A stretch of DNA of 64,000 nt from SIAQ01 sp964484265 (GTDB taxonomy: Bacteria; Planctomycetota; Planctomycetia; Gemmatales; Gemmataceae): assembly GCA_964484265.1 (NCBI GenBank), contig CAZAFH010000023.1, positions 5,647-69,646 on the forward strand. The letters run 5' to 3'. Position 1 is the first letter of the stretch; each line of letters starts with the position of its first letter. The notes beneath the pieces were generated by a model. That model worked only from the letters and a program-made list of their open reading frames with translations. It did not search any database and was not told where the DNA came from. Made by a program: the position numbers and the translations under genes. Of this stretch, positions 54,281-61,875 are shown one piece after another.

Positions 54281-55360
54281 ATGAAAATCCTCGTCATCGA
54301 AGCGAACGGCCTCTCCTCGGCATACCTCGGGTGTTACGGCAACGATTGGGTCGGGACGCCAAACCTCGATCGGTTCGCGGCGGATGGCATCGTGTTCGAC
54401 TGGCATATCGCTGACCAACCCGACCTTTCGCGAGAACGTCCCTGGGCGGAACGCAGCGTCGCAACCGGTCGGCATGCGGGCGGCGTGGAGCTGTTCTCGC
54501 CGCGCGTCGTCCCGTGCTTGGGTCTGAAGACGTTCGCCGACGACGCAATCCATGCGATCGAATCCGAGAGTGATTGCCTGTGGATCGATGGTCCAACGTT
54601 GACTCCGCCGTGGCTTCTCGATGACGACGTGCTCGACGCTTACTTCGATGAGGACGACGCGGAGGAACGCCTTACGCCTTGGCCTGATCCGCCGATGACG
54701 TGTGCGACTCTCGACGAGGCCGAGATCGTGACGCTGCAAAACACCTACGCAGCGGTGGTGACGTTTTTCGACGCGCAGCTTGGCCGAGTTTTAGATCACG
54801 TGAAATCGCGCCCGGACCTGTTAATCTGCGTCACAGCACGCGCGGGGTTGCCGCTTGGAGAGCACGGCATGATCGGCGCGCCCAGGCCTTGGCTGCATGC
54901 CGAACTCGTGCATGTGCCGATGATCCTTCGGCTGCCCGGCGGAACCGATGCAGGCATGCGCATCGCAGCGTTGACGCAACCCGTCGATCTGACGGCAACG
55001 CTCTTGGAAGCCCGCGGTGCACCGATTCCGCCGATGCATGGCCGCAGCCTTTGGCCTTTACTTCGGCAGGAGACGCCGGCGGTCAGGCCGTGCGCGGTTT
55101 CGTCGCTGAGTGTCGATCGATTTGAAAGCTGGCTATTGCGATCGCCGGACTGGTCGTTTCACCTGCCCACGCGACAACTCGAGGCCAGCGAACCGCTCAA
55201 ACCGAAGCTGTTCGTGAAGCCCGAGGACCGCTGGGAAGTCAACGATCTTTGGCAGCAGCAAGTCGATCGGGCCGACGAATTCGAGCGTGTGCTGCGAGCG
55301 TTTATCGCGACGCTTTCCCAACCGGACGCGCCGACGTATCCACCGATCGATTTCGCGTGA
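54281..55360 (+). CDS. Sulfatase-fold protein lacking the catalytic Cys and DHG motif
   Basis: The 359-residue protein begins with the alkaline-phosphatase-superfamily opening MKILVIEANGLSSAYLGCYG and VGTPNLDRFAADGIVF. There is no signal peptide. The formylglycine motif C-x-P-S-R is absent; its place is taken by the ADQPDLSRERPWAERSVATG region. The usual TSDHG is replaced by VTARAGLPLGEHGM. Metal ligands at the start are also reduced, with IEANG instead of a DD pair. GRSLWPLL, near the end, is typical sulfatase sequence. It is probably an inactive relative with a binding or regulatory role, or uses other chemistry. Confidence 0.75.
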   Translation: MKILVIEANGLSSAYLGCYGNDWVGTPNLDRFAADGIVFDWHIADQPDLSRERPWAERSVATGRHAGGVELFSPRVVPCLGLKTFADDAIHAIESESDCLWIDGPTLTPPWLLDDDVLDAYFDEDDAEERLTPWPDPPMTCATLDEAEIVTLQNTYAAVVTFFDAQLGRVLDHVKSRPDLLICVTARAGLPLGEHGMIGAPRPWLHAELVHVPMILRLPGGTDAGMRIAALTQPVDLTATLLEARGAPIPPMHGRSLWPLLRQETPAVRPCAVSSLSVDRFESWLLRSPDWSFHLPTRQLEASEPLKPKLFVKPEDRWEVNDLWQQQVDRADEFERVLRAFIATLSQPDAPTYPPIDFA

Positions 55361-55368
55361 TGCCATTT

Positions 55369-55388
55369 CCGCTTGCGGCTTGGCGCTC
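55369..55388. repeat. Family A half-copy
   Basis: CCGCTTGCGGCTTGGCGCTC matches one arm of family A (see 35327) without the second arm, 8 bases after the sulfatase-fold gene stop. It may be a broken copy. Confidence 0.6.
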
Positions 55389-55436
55389 TGCCGACAAGCT
55401 TGCAGCTTTCTTCCTATTTCCAAGCTTTCTGTGAGT

Positions 55437-55473
55437 GCAAGTTCCTGCGAGACGCTGATCGATTTGATAAAAA
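55437..55473 (+). promoter_or_regulatory. Conserved upstream element, copy 1
   Basis: GCAAG[CT]TC[CT]TGCGAGA[CT]GC, then about ten bases and TTGATAAAAA, shared with 55954 and 59331. It lies about 60 bases before the small gene at 55530. Confidence 0.5.
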
Positions 55474-55529
55474 ACTCCGGTACATTCTCAATAAACTGCG
55501 AACCAGCCCTCAAGTTTGTCGTACGTGTA

Positions 55530-55895
55530 ATGACCAGGCGAATTAAATTGGTCAACGACATTCCCAAGGACGATTTTCGCAAAGAGGATTCGGTGGGCGG
55601 TTTGGTCATCAACGAAATCGCGTCGCTCACCCGAGACGAAAAAGAGTTCATCCTGGACTTTTTTCCCGACATCCATTTCAGCAAAATGCTCATCCTCGAA
55701 GAAGTTCGCACGCCAGTATCGGAAGGCGCGTCGGTCGGTGCGATAACCGAAGGCGGTTGCTGTTGCAGCGTGGCAGCCATCGGCGGCTTGTGCGGTCTGG
55801 GCCTCATTTTGTGGGCCGGATTAAGAGGTGGCGGCGCCGAACAGAATACGAACGCCGATTCGGCCCATGGCAAACGACGAAAACGCCAATTCTAA
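55530..55895 (+). CDS. Small protein with GG-CCC hydrophobic segment (121 aa)
   Basis: ATG 55530 gives MTRRIKLVNDIPKDDFRKED. The first ~70 residues are acidic and helical, with LTRDEKEFILDFFPDIHFSK. Residues ~77-100 read AITEGGCCCSVAAIGGLCGL and go on as a hydrophobic Gly/Leu run. A basic tail KRRKRQF closes the protein. The layout of an acidic leader, a Gly-Gly and a Cys-rich hydrophobic end resembles double-glycine leader peptides of bacteriocins. It could equally be a membrane-anchored protein. No maturation or export gene is near. A decayed copy of its 3' half lies after the kinase gene (from 59122). No ribosome site is obvious. Confidence 0.5.
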   Translation: MTRRIKLVNDIPKDDFRKEDSVGGLVINEIASLTRDEKEFILDFFPDIHFSKMLILEEVRTPVSEGASVGAITEGGCCCSVAAIGGLCGLGLILWAGLRGGGAEQNTNADSAHGKRRKRQF

Positions 55896-56250
55896 GGGAA
55901 TTGAAGCGGCTCGACTTCCTGGAAGGAACGGTTAAAATCTCCTACTCTCGCACGCAAGCTCTTGCGAGACGCTTGCCGCTATGATAAAAATAAACATCGG
56001 CGCAAGCGTTTCGCACCCTCCGGACAAACCTGCCGGACGCTGCCTATCCATCTTCGGAAACCGATGCAAACCATCTTCTCCAAACCCCACAAGCATGGCG
56101 ACGTTTGCGACAGGCAGTATCGCCGTGACTTCCTCACCATCGGCGGATCGATCGCGGACGGGCTGATGCTTCTCGATGTCCTTCGCGCCGAGGCGGCACA
56201 ACGCCGGGCCATGCACCACACGGCGAACATCCACATCCACCTGGCTGGAC
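55733..56250 (+). repeat. Direct repeat flanking the kinase gene, left copy
   Basis: About 520 bases align with 59122-59645 at an offset of ~3390. Shared landmarks: TGTTGCAGCG, GCAAGCTCTTGCGAGA, CACCCTCCGGACAAACC, TCCATCTTCGGA, and the first 63 codons of a DUF1501 gene. Scattered indels and substitutions show that the copies have aged. Confidence 0.85.
55954..56000 (+). promoter_or_regulatory. Conserved upstream element, copy 2
   Basis: GCAAGCTCTTGCGAGACGC, then TATGATAAAAATAA. CGCAAG-CT-CTTGCG forms a perfect dyad. It lies ~65 bases before the DUF1501 remnant. Confidence 0.5.
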
Positions 56251-56255
56251 GTTGA
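56064..56255 (+). pseudogene. 5' remnant of a DUF1501 gene (63 codons)
   Basis: The frame reads MQTIFSKPHKHGDVCDRQYR and RDFLTIGGSIADGLMLLDV, and stops at codon 64. It matches the first 63 residues of the intact DUF1501 protein at 59459 at 42 positions, including the twin-arginine RRDFLTIGGS. Then homology ends in AGR-stop, where the intact gene continues with PGGPPHQD. Everything after is lost. The promoter-like element and leader of the intact gene are also present upstream. It is a broken duplicate rather than a short functional protein. The 155 bases between it and the kinase start hold no recognised gene. Confidence 0.8.
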
Positions 56256-56410
56256 GCGAAGAAGAACGACAAATAGCGGCTCGGCGAGCGCTGGGAAAGT
56301 ATCGGACGCGATCGCCGCCGAGCTTGTGGGCATGGCGCAGAGTCGCCGCAAACAACTTGAACGCGCAATCTCCTGCGTTGAGGAGCGTTCCGGGCTGAGC
56401 GAGGCTGCCG

Positions 56411-59074
56411 ATGATGGAAACGAATAAGGCCGTGTCGAAAGTGAGGCCCGACGAGCAGTTGTGGCAACGTTGGCGTGACGGGGAGCGCGTCGACCTGGCC
56501 GAGTTCTTGGCCGGCTTCCGTTCATTGCAACCAACCGAGCTGGTGGCAGTGCTGCTCATTGATCAGAGCGAACGCTGGCGACGGGGTGAGCGCATCCCGG
56601 CCGAAACCTATCTGCGCCGCTTCCCCTCACTCGACGCCGAGGTCGAGGCGGTCGTGGAACTGGCGTACGGCGAGTTCTTGCTGCGTGAAGAACTCGGAGA
56701 AAAGCCGGCGTTTGAGGAATATCTGCAGCGTTTCCCGAGGTACCAGGCGCAGCTTGATCTGCATCGTGCACTCCAGCGGAAATCCGCATCCGCGGGATCC
56801 AGCGGCACGGCAAAGCAAACGCCGCCGGCGTCGGCTGCCGAGCGGACGCCGGGGCCAACAAGTTCGCGCGACCCCGGTGTCCTCCCGCGGTCCTTCGGCC
56901 GATACACGCTGAGAAAGCTTCTCGGCAAGGGGGGCATGGGCCGCGTCTATCTCGCGCATGATCCACAACTCGATCGTCTGGTGGCGCTCAAGATGCCGAA
57001 TCCTGTCGAGGATGTGGGCTGGCGGGAGCGTTTTTTGACTGAGGCGCGGGCAGCCGCCACCCTCACGCACCCGAATGTGTGTCCGGTCTACGAGGTCGGC
57101 GAAGTGGACACGCAACCCTACCTGACGATGGCCTTCATCGAAGGCGAAACCCTGGCAGCCAAGCTAACACGCGAAGGCCCTTTCAATTCGGCGGATGCAG
57201 TAGAATTGGTCGCCACCGTGGCGAGAGCGATGCACGAGGCGCACCGTCGCGGCATCATCCACCGCGACCTGAAGCCGGCCAACGTGATGCTTGACTCGGT
57301 CGGCCGACCTGTGATCATGGACTTCGGCCTCGCCATACGCTCGACTGGGGCCGATGATTTGCGCATGACCCTGACCGGCGTGGCTCTGGGGACACCAGCT
57401 TATATGCCGCCCGAGCAGGCCGGCGGCGATCAGGACGCCATCGGCCCGCCTGCGGATGTCTACTCTCTTGGGGTCATCCTCTTCGAACTGGTCACCGGGC
57501 GGACGCCGTTCCGTGCCAAGACCTTCGGCAAACTTCTCGCCCAGATCGAACGCGATCCGCCGCCATCGCCGAGTTCGCTTAACCCGAATGTCGACTTGGC
57601 CCTTGAAGCTTTGATACTTACTGCACTAGCAAAGGCGCCGAACGATCGTTTCTTCTCGGCGGGGGATTTCGCTGACGCCCTTGAACGCCACCAACAGGGT
57701 GATCGCGCCGGCCTCATTTCCCGCTACAGCCAACAATTCGTGACCACGAAATCGGTCACTGGCTTTCAGTCGGACTCCACTGCAACCTTGCCATCGCCGC
57801 GTTCCAAACGCGGGTGGTGGTTACTCGGGTCGGCGGCGCTGATTTTTCTATTGACGGCACTCGGCGCGGGCATCTACATAGAAACCGACTACGGCCAAAT
57901 TGTGGTGCAGTTGAGCGATCCGAATGCGAAAGTGGACGTACGCGTGAATGGGCAGGAAGTGACGCTCACCGCGGTCGGCGGCAAACCAATCCGTGTCCGC
58001 GCCGGCAAAAATCAAAAGCTGGAGGTGAGCGGCACCGACTTCGAAACGATCGCTGACTCATTCAACCTGAAGCGTGGCGATATTCACATTGCACGCGTGA
58101 CGCTGAAGCCGCGCCTGGCAATGGTGAAAAAAGGGCGCGACCCGATTCCCGTTGATCCACCGAAGAAGGAACCGATCGATCTACGGAAGAAGACCCCGTC
58201 CGATCCACCGAAGAAGGAACCGATCGATCCACCGAAGAAGGTCCTGCCGCCGAAACCGGTGCCGTTTCCGGAAAAGTCCACGCTGATAGAGATCGCTGGT
58301 TGGCAGATCCTCACGGATGCCAATAGGGACGAGATGCAGGCCTGGCTCGATGCGAGGAAAAAGGACAAGCACTCCGTCATTTGGCTGGACGCTTACCCGA
58401 TCGGTGACCGGCCGGTTTTTTCCGCCATCGCTGCACTCGACGAACGAGAAACAAAATGGCTCGCGTTTCTGGCCGTGAAGGCCAGCGAATTCGGTTCCGG
58501 CGCGATTCTCAAGCGGTTCAATGTCAAGGCATATCTTGTACGTTCAATGGGTGGATATACTCAAGGCGCTGACACGCCGCTCGCCATGCTCATGGTTCCC
58601 GGCAACAAGGTTTGGGGTTTCATCCCAGACTGCGAAGACTCACTGCTGGAAAAGTGGGAGCAGGTGCAAAACAAAGCCGGCAACGTGTTCCATGTCCTCC
58701 GCCCCTTTCCTTTCGGCAGCGGCAGGACACTGTACAGCGTTTACTCGGAACGGAGACTCGATAAGGGGCCATACGCCGTCAACCTGTCTTCAAAGGGCTT
58801 GGCGGACGAATTCGCAAAGATGCGTGCCGCGAATCGCCGCCCCCATGGTGTTGCCGGATCGGCCGCTCCAGACGGTGTCCGCTTTGCAATGACGACCGTC
58901 AGCAACGACGAGAAAACGGATTGGCTAGTCGATGTGGACCTACCCGCTGGCAAATTGAAAACACGAGCCGAGGAGCTCGCCCAAATGGGGTTCCGTCCCG
59001 AAGGCGTGTCCTGCTATGGCTATGCCGGTGTTGTTCGTTATTGCGTCCTGTGGGTAAAAGACAAGAAGCCATGA
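56411..59074 (+). CDS. Membrane Ser/Thr protein kinase between duplicated DUF1501 sequences
   Basis: The protein has 887 residues (ATG 56411 or 56414). A helical N-terminal region (~15-125, with ETYLRRFPSLDAEVEAVVEL) is usual in planctomycete kinases. Kinase domain, ~163-430: GKGGMG at 172, Lys194, HRDLKPAN at 284, DFG at 304-306 and YMPPEQA in the activation segment. One transmembrane helix is at ~469-490. The outer part starts with a PEGA-like stretch (VQLSDPNAKVDVRVNGQEV), then Pro/Lys repeats DPPKKEPID (~582-612). A C-terminal domain of ~260 residues with FRPEGVSCYGYAGVVRYCVLW closes it. It is intact and has all catalytic residues. The whole gene lies between two direct repeats, so it probably entered after the neighbouring genes. 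Confidence 0.9.
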   Translation: MMETNKAVSKVRPDEQLWQRWRDGERVDLAEFLAGFRSLQPTELVAVLLIDQSERWRRGERIPAETYLRRFPSLDAEVEAVVELAYGEFLLREELGEKPAFEEYLQRFPRYQAQLDLHRALQRKSASAGSSGTAKQTPPASAAERTPGPTSSRDPGVLPRSFGRYTLRKLLGKGGMGRVYLAHDPQLDRLVALKMPNPVEDVGWRERFLTEARAAATLTHPNVCPVYEVGEVDTQPYLTMAFIEGETLAAKLTREGPFNSADAVELVATVARAMHEAHRRGIIHRDLKPANVMLDSVGRPVIMDFGLAIRSTGADDLRMTLTGVALGTPAYMPPEQAGGDQDAIGPPADVYSLGVILFELVTGRTPFRAKTFGKLLAQIERDPPPSPSSLNPNVDLALEALILTALAKAPNDRFFSAGDFADALERHQQGDRAGLISRYSQQFVTTKSVTGFQSDSTATLPSPRSKRGWWLLGSAALIFLLTALGAGIYIETDYGQIVVQLSDPNAKVDVRVNGQEVTLTAVGGKPIRVRAGKNQKLEVSGTDFETIADSFNLKRGDIHIARVTLKPRLAMVKKGRDPIPVDPPKKEPIDLRKKTPSDPPKKEPIDPPKKVLPPKPVPFPEKSTLIEIAGWQILTDANRDEMQAWLDARKKDKHSVIWLDAYPIGDRPVFSAIAALDERETKWLAFLAVKASEFGSGAILKRFNVKAYLVRSMGGYTQGADTPLAMLMVPGNKVWGFIPDCEDSLLEKWEQVQNKAGNVFHVLRPFPFGSGRTLYSVYSERRLDKGPYAVNLSSKGLADEFAKMRAANRRPHGVAGSAAPDGVRFAMTTVSNDEKTDWLVDVDLPAGKLKTRAEELAQMGFRPEGVSCYGYAGVVRYCVLWVKDKKP

Positions 59075-59121
59075 TCTTGCCGACCACACTGCGTTATTTG
59101 TTACGGGCAGCGGGATGACAT

Positions 59122-59645
59122 CCATCGGCGCAATGATTGGGGGCGGTGCTGTTGCAGCGCGGCAGCCGTCGCCGACTTGTGCGGTCTGGGTCTCATGCAG
59201 CGGGCCGGATAAAGAGGTGACGGCGCCGAACGGAATACGAACCTTGGCAATCGACGGAAACGCCAATCCTGACAGATTTGAAGCCTCCAACTGCTCGGAA
59301 AGAGCTGCAAAAAATATCACTCTCCCGCACGCAAGCTCTTGCGAGATGCCTGCCGATATGATAGAAATAAGCATCAGCGCAATCGTTGCGCACCCTCCGG
59401 ACAAACCCTCCCGCCGGACGCTGCCTAATATCCTGGTTTATCCATCTTCGGAGACCCCATGCTAACCATCTTTTCCAAACCGCACAAGCAGGGCGGCTTT
59501 TGCGACGGCCTGAATCGCCGTGATTTCCTGACCATCGGCGGGTCGCTCGCGGGCGGGCTAATGCTTCCCGACGTCCTCCGCGCGGAGGCGGCTCAAGGCC
59601 AGCGCTCGCAGCACAAGGCGATCATCAACATTTACCTGCCTGGCG
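59122..59645 (+). repeat. Direct repeat flanking the kinase gene, right copy
   Basis: This copy matches 55733-56250. It contains the decayed 3' half of the small GG-CCC gene (59122-59250), the upstream element and the start of the intact DUF1501 gene. The gap 59075-59458 has no other gene; a 116-codon frame there is only this decayed copy. Confidence 0.85.
59331..59377 (+). promoter_or_regulatory. Conserved upstream element, copy 3
   Basis: GCAAGCTCTTGCGAGATGC, then TATGATAGAAATAA, with the same CGCAAG-CT-CTTGCG dyad, ~80 bases before the intact DUF1501 gene. Confidence 0.5.
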
Positions 59646-60826
59646 GACCGCCTCACCAGGATATGTGGGACATCAAAACCGAAGCACCCGCCGAGATCAA
59701 AGGCGAGTTCAACCCAATCCGCACGAATGTCACTGGCATCGAAATCTGCGAACTGTTTCCGCGTATCGCCGCCAATGCCGACAAGTACATCTTCGTCCGT
59801 TCGATCGTGGACGCCGACGGGCGGCACGACGGTTACCAGTGCATGACGGGCCGCAAAAAGAACCCGCAGCAAGAAGGCTTTTGGCCGATGATGGGCTCGT
59901 GGGTATCGCGCTTCCAGGGCAACGCCAATCCGTCGATCCCGGCGAACATGGCACTGATGTACGCCACCGGCGAATCGCGCTGGGGCGACCCGTATCACGG
60001 CGGCTTCCTCGGCATGGCTCACAACCCGTTCAACGTCATCGGCGGGCGGGGCAACACCGCCACCGCCAACATGACCCTCAACGGCGTCACGCTCGACCGC
60101 CTCAATGACCGCGTCGGCCTCATGCGTTCCTTCGATTCCCTCAACCGCCGACTCGATCATCGCGGCACGATGGACGGCATCGACTCCTTCCAACAGCAGG
60201 CCCTCGGCATCCTCACCTCGTCCCGCCTCGTCGAAGCCCTCGACCTGTCGCGCGAGGATCCCCGCGTGCTGCAGAATTATGGCTTCAACGACCCGGCTCA
60301 TGAACGCGACGGCGCCCCGCGCATGGTGCGAAACTTCTGCATCGCCCGCCGACTTGTCGAAGCCGGCGCTCGCGTCGTGACGTTGAACTTCAGCCGTTGG
60401 GATTGGCACGGACCGGATGGCCGCAACTTCGACGAAAGCCGGCGCAACATGCCGCTGCTCGACGCCGCAGTGTCGGCACTGGTGGAAGACCTGAATATTC
60501 GCGGCTTGTTGAACGACGTCTCGATCGTCGTCTGGGGCGAGTTCGGCCGCACGCCGCGCATCAACAACACCGCCGGCCGCGACCATTGGCCGCAGCTGTC
60601 GTGTGCCCTGATGGCAGGCGGCGGCATGCGAACAGGCCAGGTCATCGGCGCTTCCGATCGCATCGGCGGCACGGCGGCGCGCCGCCCCGTCAAGTTCCAG
60701 GAAATCTTCGCCACCCTCTACCGCAACATCGGCCTCGATCCGCTCTCGACCCGTATCTTCGACCCGAACGGCCGACCGCAATACCTCGTCGATCAAGGCA
60801 ACGACCCGCTCCACGAGACCGTGTAA
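59459..60826 (+). CDS. DUF1501 protein with twin-arginine leader
   Basis: The protein has 455 residues; ATG 59459 has GGAG 6 bases upstream. The leader has the Tat motif RRDFLTIGGSLAGGLML. The DUF1501 domain belongs to the alkaline-phosphatase fold and shows INIYLPGGPPHQDMWD, RSIVDADGRHDGYQCMTG, NFSRWDWHGPDG and VVWGEFGRTPRINNTAGRDHWP. The family is abundant in planctomycetes, usually beside DUF1549/DUF1553 cytochrome-like genes; none is here. The enzyme is probably a periplasmic hydrolase, perhaps sulfatase-like; its substrate is unknown. A truncated copy of its start lies 3.4 kb upstream. Confidence 0.93.
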   Translation: MLTIFSKPHKQGGFCDGLNRRDFLTIGGSLAGGLMLPDVLRAEAAQGQRSQHKAIINIYLPGGPPHQDMWDIKTEAPAEIKGEFNPIRTNVTGIEICELFPRIAANADKYIFVRSIVDADGRHDGYQCMTGRKKNPQQEGFWPMMGSWVSRFQGNANPSIPANMALMYATGESRWGDPYHGGFLGMAHNPFNVIGGRGNTATANMTLNGVTLDRLNDRVGLMRSFDSLNRRLDHRGTMDGIDSFQQQALGILTSSRLVEALDLSREDPRVLQNYGFNDPAHERDGAPRMVRNFCIARRLVEAGARVVTLNFSRWDWHGPDGRNFDESRRNMPLLDAAVSALVEDLNIRGLLNDVSIVVWGEFGRTPRINNTAGRDHWPQLSCALMAGGGMRTGQVIGASDRIGGTAARRPVKFQEIFATLYRNIGLDPLSTRIFDPNGRPQYLVDQGNDPLHETV

Positions 60827-60855
60827 GCGTTCGTCACCAACGATAAAAACAAAAC

Positions 60856-60890
60856 ACGCGGGCGATGTGAGAATCGCCCGCGTTTTTTTT
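60856..60890 (+). terminator. Intrinsic terminator of the DUF1501 gene
   Basis: A perfect 11-base stem ACGCGGGCGAT / ATCGCCCGCGT around a 6-base loop is followed by eight T residues, 30 bases after the stop. Confidence 0.92.
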
Positions 60891-60904
60891 ATTCTCTGTT
60901 ATCT

Positions 60905-60986
60905 ATGGCGAGCCCAGCAGCGTGAGCGGCGGGTTGAACAAGCATTCGTTCATTCAACCCGCCGCTCACGCAGCTGGGCTCGCCAT
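60905..60986. repeat. Long inverted repeat, family C-like
   Basis: The arms 60905-60938 (ATGGCGAGCCCAGCAGCGTG...) and 60953-60986 pair over 34 bases with one mismatch. It lies just beyond the duplicated 3' end of the second DUF1501 gene (60992). Confidence 0.85.
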
Positions 60987-60991
60987 GGCAA

Positions 60992-61061
60992 TCACGCCAA
61001 AATCTCGCGCACCACTTCGCCGCTGACGTCGGTCAGGCGGAAGTCGCGGCTCTGGAAGCGA
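60992..61061 (-). repeat. Copy of the DUF1501 gene 3' end (outer, with stop codon)
   Basis: Seventy bases match 61806-61875 with only two mismatches (61000-61001). On the minus strand they encode the last residues of the second DUF1501 protein and its TGA. They are now separated from the gene by the toxin/antitoxin pair. Confidence 0.92.
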
Positions 61062-61077
61062 GAGACTTCAATATCCG

Positions 61078-61488
61078 TTATGGCGTCGCCCAGTCTTCAA
61101 CAGATAGTCCGGGAATTTGTTTCATATCCCCGTCGCTGCTCACGACTGTGCAATTCCCCAGTGCGAATACTATGGCAGCGATTTGCATGTCGATTTGCTG
61201 AATCGGTCGGCCAAGGCGTTTCATCTGCGCGAAGATGCGGCCAAATTCGGCGGCGGCTAACCCGTCGAATGGCCATACCAAAAGGCGAGAAATCCCATGC
61301 TTGAGCTTTCTTAGGTTTTTCTCTCGAGTCCCGCTCCCTTCGACTCCGGACCAAAGTTCACCTAAAACCGGAGTGCAGATTCCGATTCGATTGCCCTGAA
61401 GACGTTCGATGTTGACTCGTGCTCGAACGCATCTTCGGTCGTTGATGAAATCCTGAGCGCTGCCTGTGTCAAGGAGGTAGCGTTTCAT
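61078..61488 (-). CDS. PIN-domain ribonuclease toxin (VapC type)
   Basis: The 136-residue PIN domain has its first acidic residue in MKRYLLDTGSAQDF, a Glu in VLGELWSGV, an acidic residue in QIDMQIAA and a later one in VVSSDGDMKQI, the usual quartet of a Mg-dependent RNase. VapC toxins cut tRNA or rRNA. Most have LLDTN; here Gly replaces Asn. Its start overlaps the antitoxin stop by 4 bases. The pair lies between two copies of the DUF1501 gene 3' end. GC is lower than in neighbours. Confidence 0.87.
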   Translation of the reverse strand: MKRYLLDTGSAQDFINDRRCVRARVNIERLQGNRIGICTPVLGELWSGVEGSGTREKNLRKLKHGISRLLVWPFDGLAAAEFGRIFAQMKRLGRPIQQIDMQIAAIVFALGNCTVVSSDGDMKQIPGLSVEDWATP

Positions 61489-61775
61489 GGGCCGCTGCCC
61501 TCCTCCATTTGTTTGCGCACCGTTTCAATATTAAATAGCCGGAATTCATGATCGAACTCGTCGTTAGTAACCCATTCGATCGGCTCAATGGTTTTGATCC
61601 AGGCCCTCCAGTCGGCGAGAGCTTCGGGATCGTCGCGCCACTCCGATTCGGTGATACCGACTTTCTCCGCCAGGACCGGAGTTACTTCTACCGTGACTCT
61701 CGTTCCGTCTGGAATGTCGGAGGGAGCCGACACTTCAACTCGGCGATTCTGCACGGTGGTTTCAATTGTAGTCAT
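61485..61775 (-). CDS. Antitoxin of the PIN toxin
   Basis: The 96-residue protein begins MTTIETTVQNRRVEVSAPSD, a family of small antitoxins encoded before VapC genes in cyanobacteria and planctomycetes. The first ~35 residues form a beta-rich, probably DNA-binding part (VEVSAPSDIPDGTRVTVEV). The acidic C-terminal part (FDHEFRLFNIETVRKQM) should bind the toxin. A ribosome site GAAAGGAA lies upstream of the ATG. Its stop overlaps the toxin start (ATGA), as in typical TA operons. The pair probably regulates its own promoter in the short space before 61776. Confidence 0.82.
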   Translation of the reverse strand: MTTIETTVQNRRVEVSAPSDIPDGTRVTVEVTPVLAEKVGITESEWRDDPEALADWRAWIKTIEPIEWVTNDEFDHEFRLFNIETVRKQMEEGSGP

Positions 61776-61805
61776 GGTCGCATTCCTTTCGTTGCTCGTA
61801 TCAAC

Positions 61806-61875
61806 TCACGCCAGGATCTCGCGCACCACTTCGCCGCTGACGTCGGTCAGGCGGAAGTCGCGGCTCTGGAAGCGA
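61806..61875 (-). repeat. Copy of the DUF1501 gene 3' end (in gene)
   Basis: These are the last 70 bases of the DUF1501 gene, including its TGA. They repeat at 60992-61061. Confidence 0.92.

Noticed and set aside
56176..56427. 83-codon frame between the DUF1501 remnant and the kinase
   Set aside because: It begins inside the remnant in another frame and overlaps the kinase start; no ribosome site or known motif.
59115..59465. 116-codon plus-strand frame after the kinase
   Set aside because: It is the decayed duplicate of the small gene end plus the DUF1501 leader, in a different frame.
60867..61304. 145-codon plus-strand frame across the TA region
   Set aside because: It overlaps an inverted repeat, the 70-bp copy and the antisense of the PIN toxin; no coding signal of its own.
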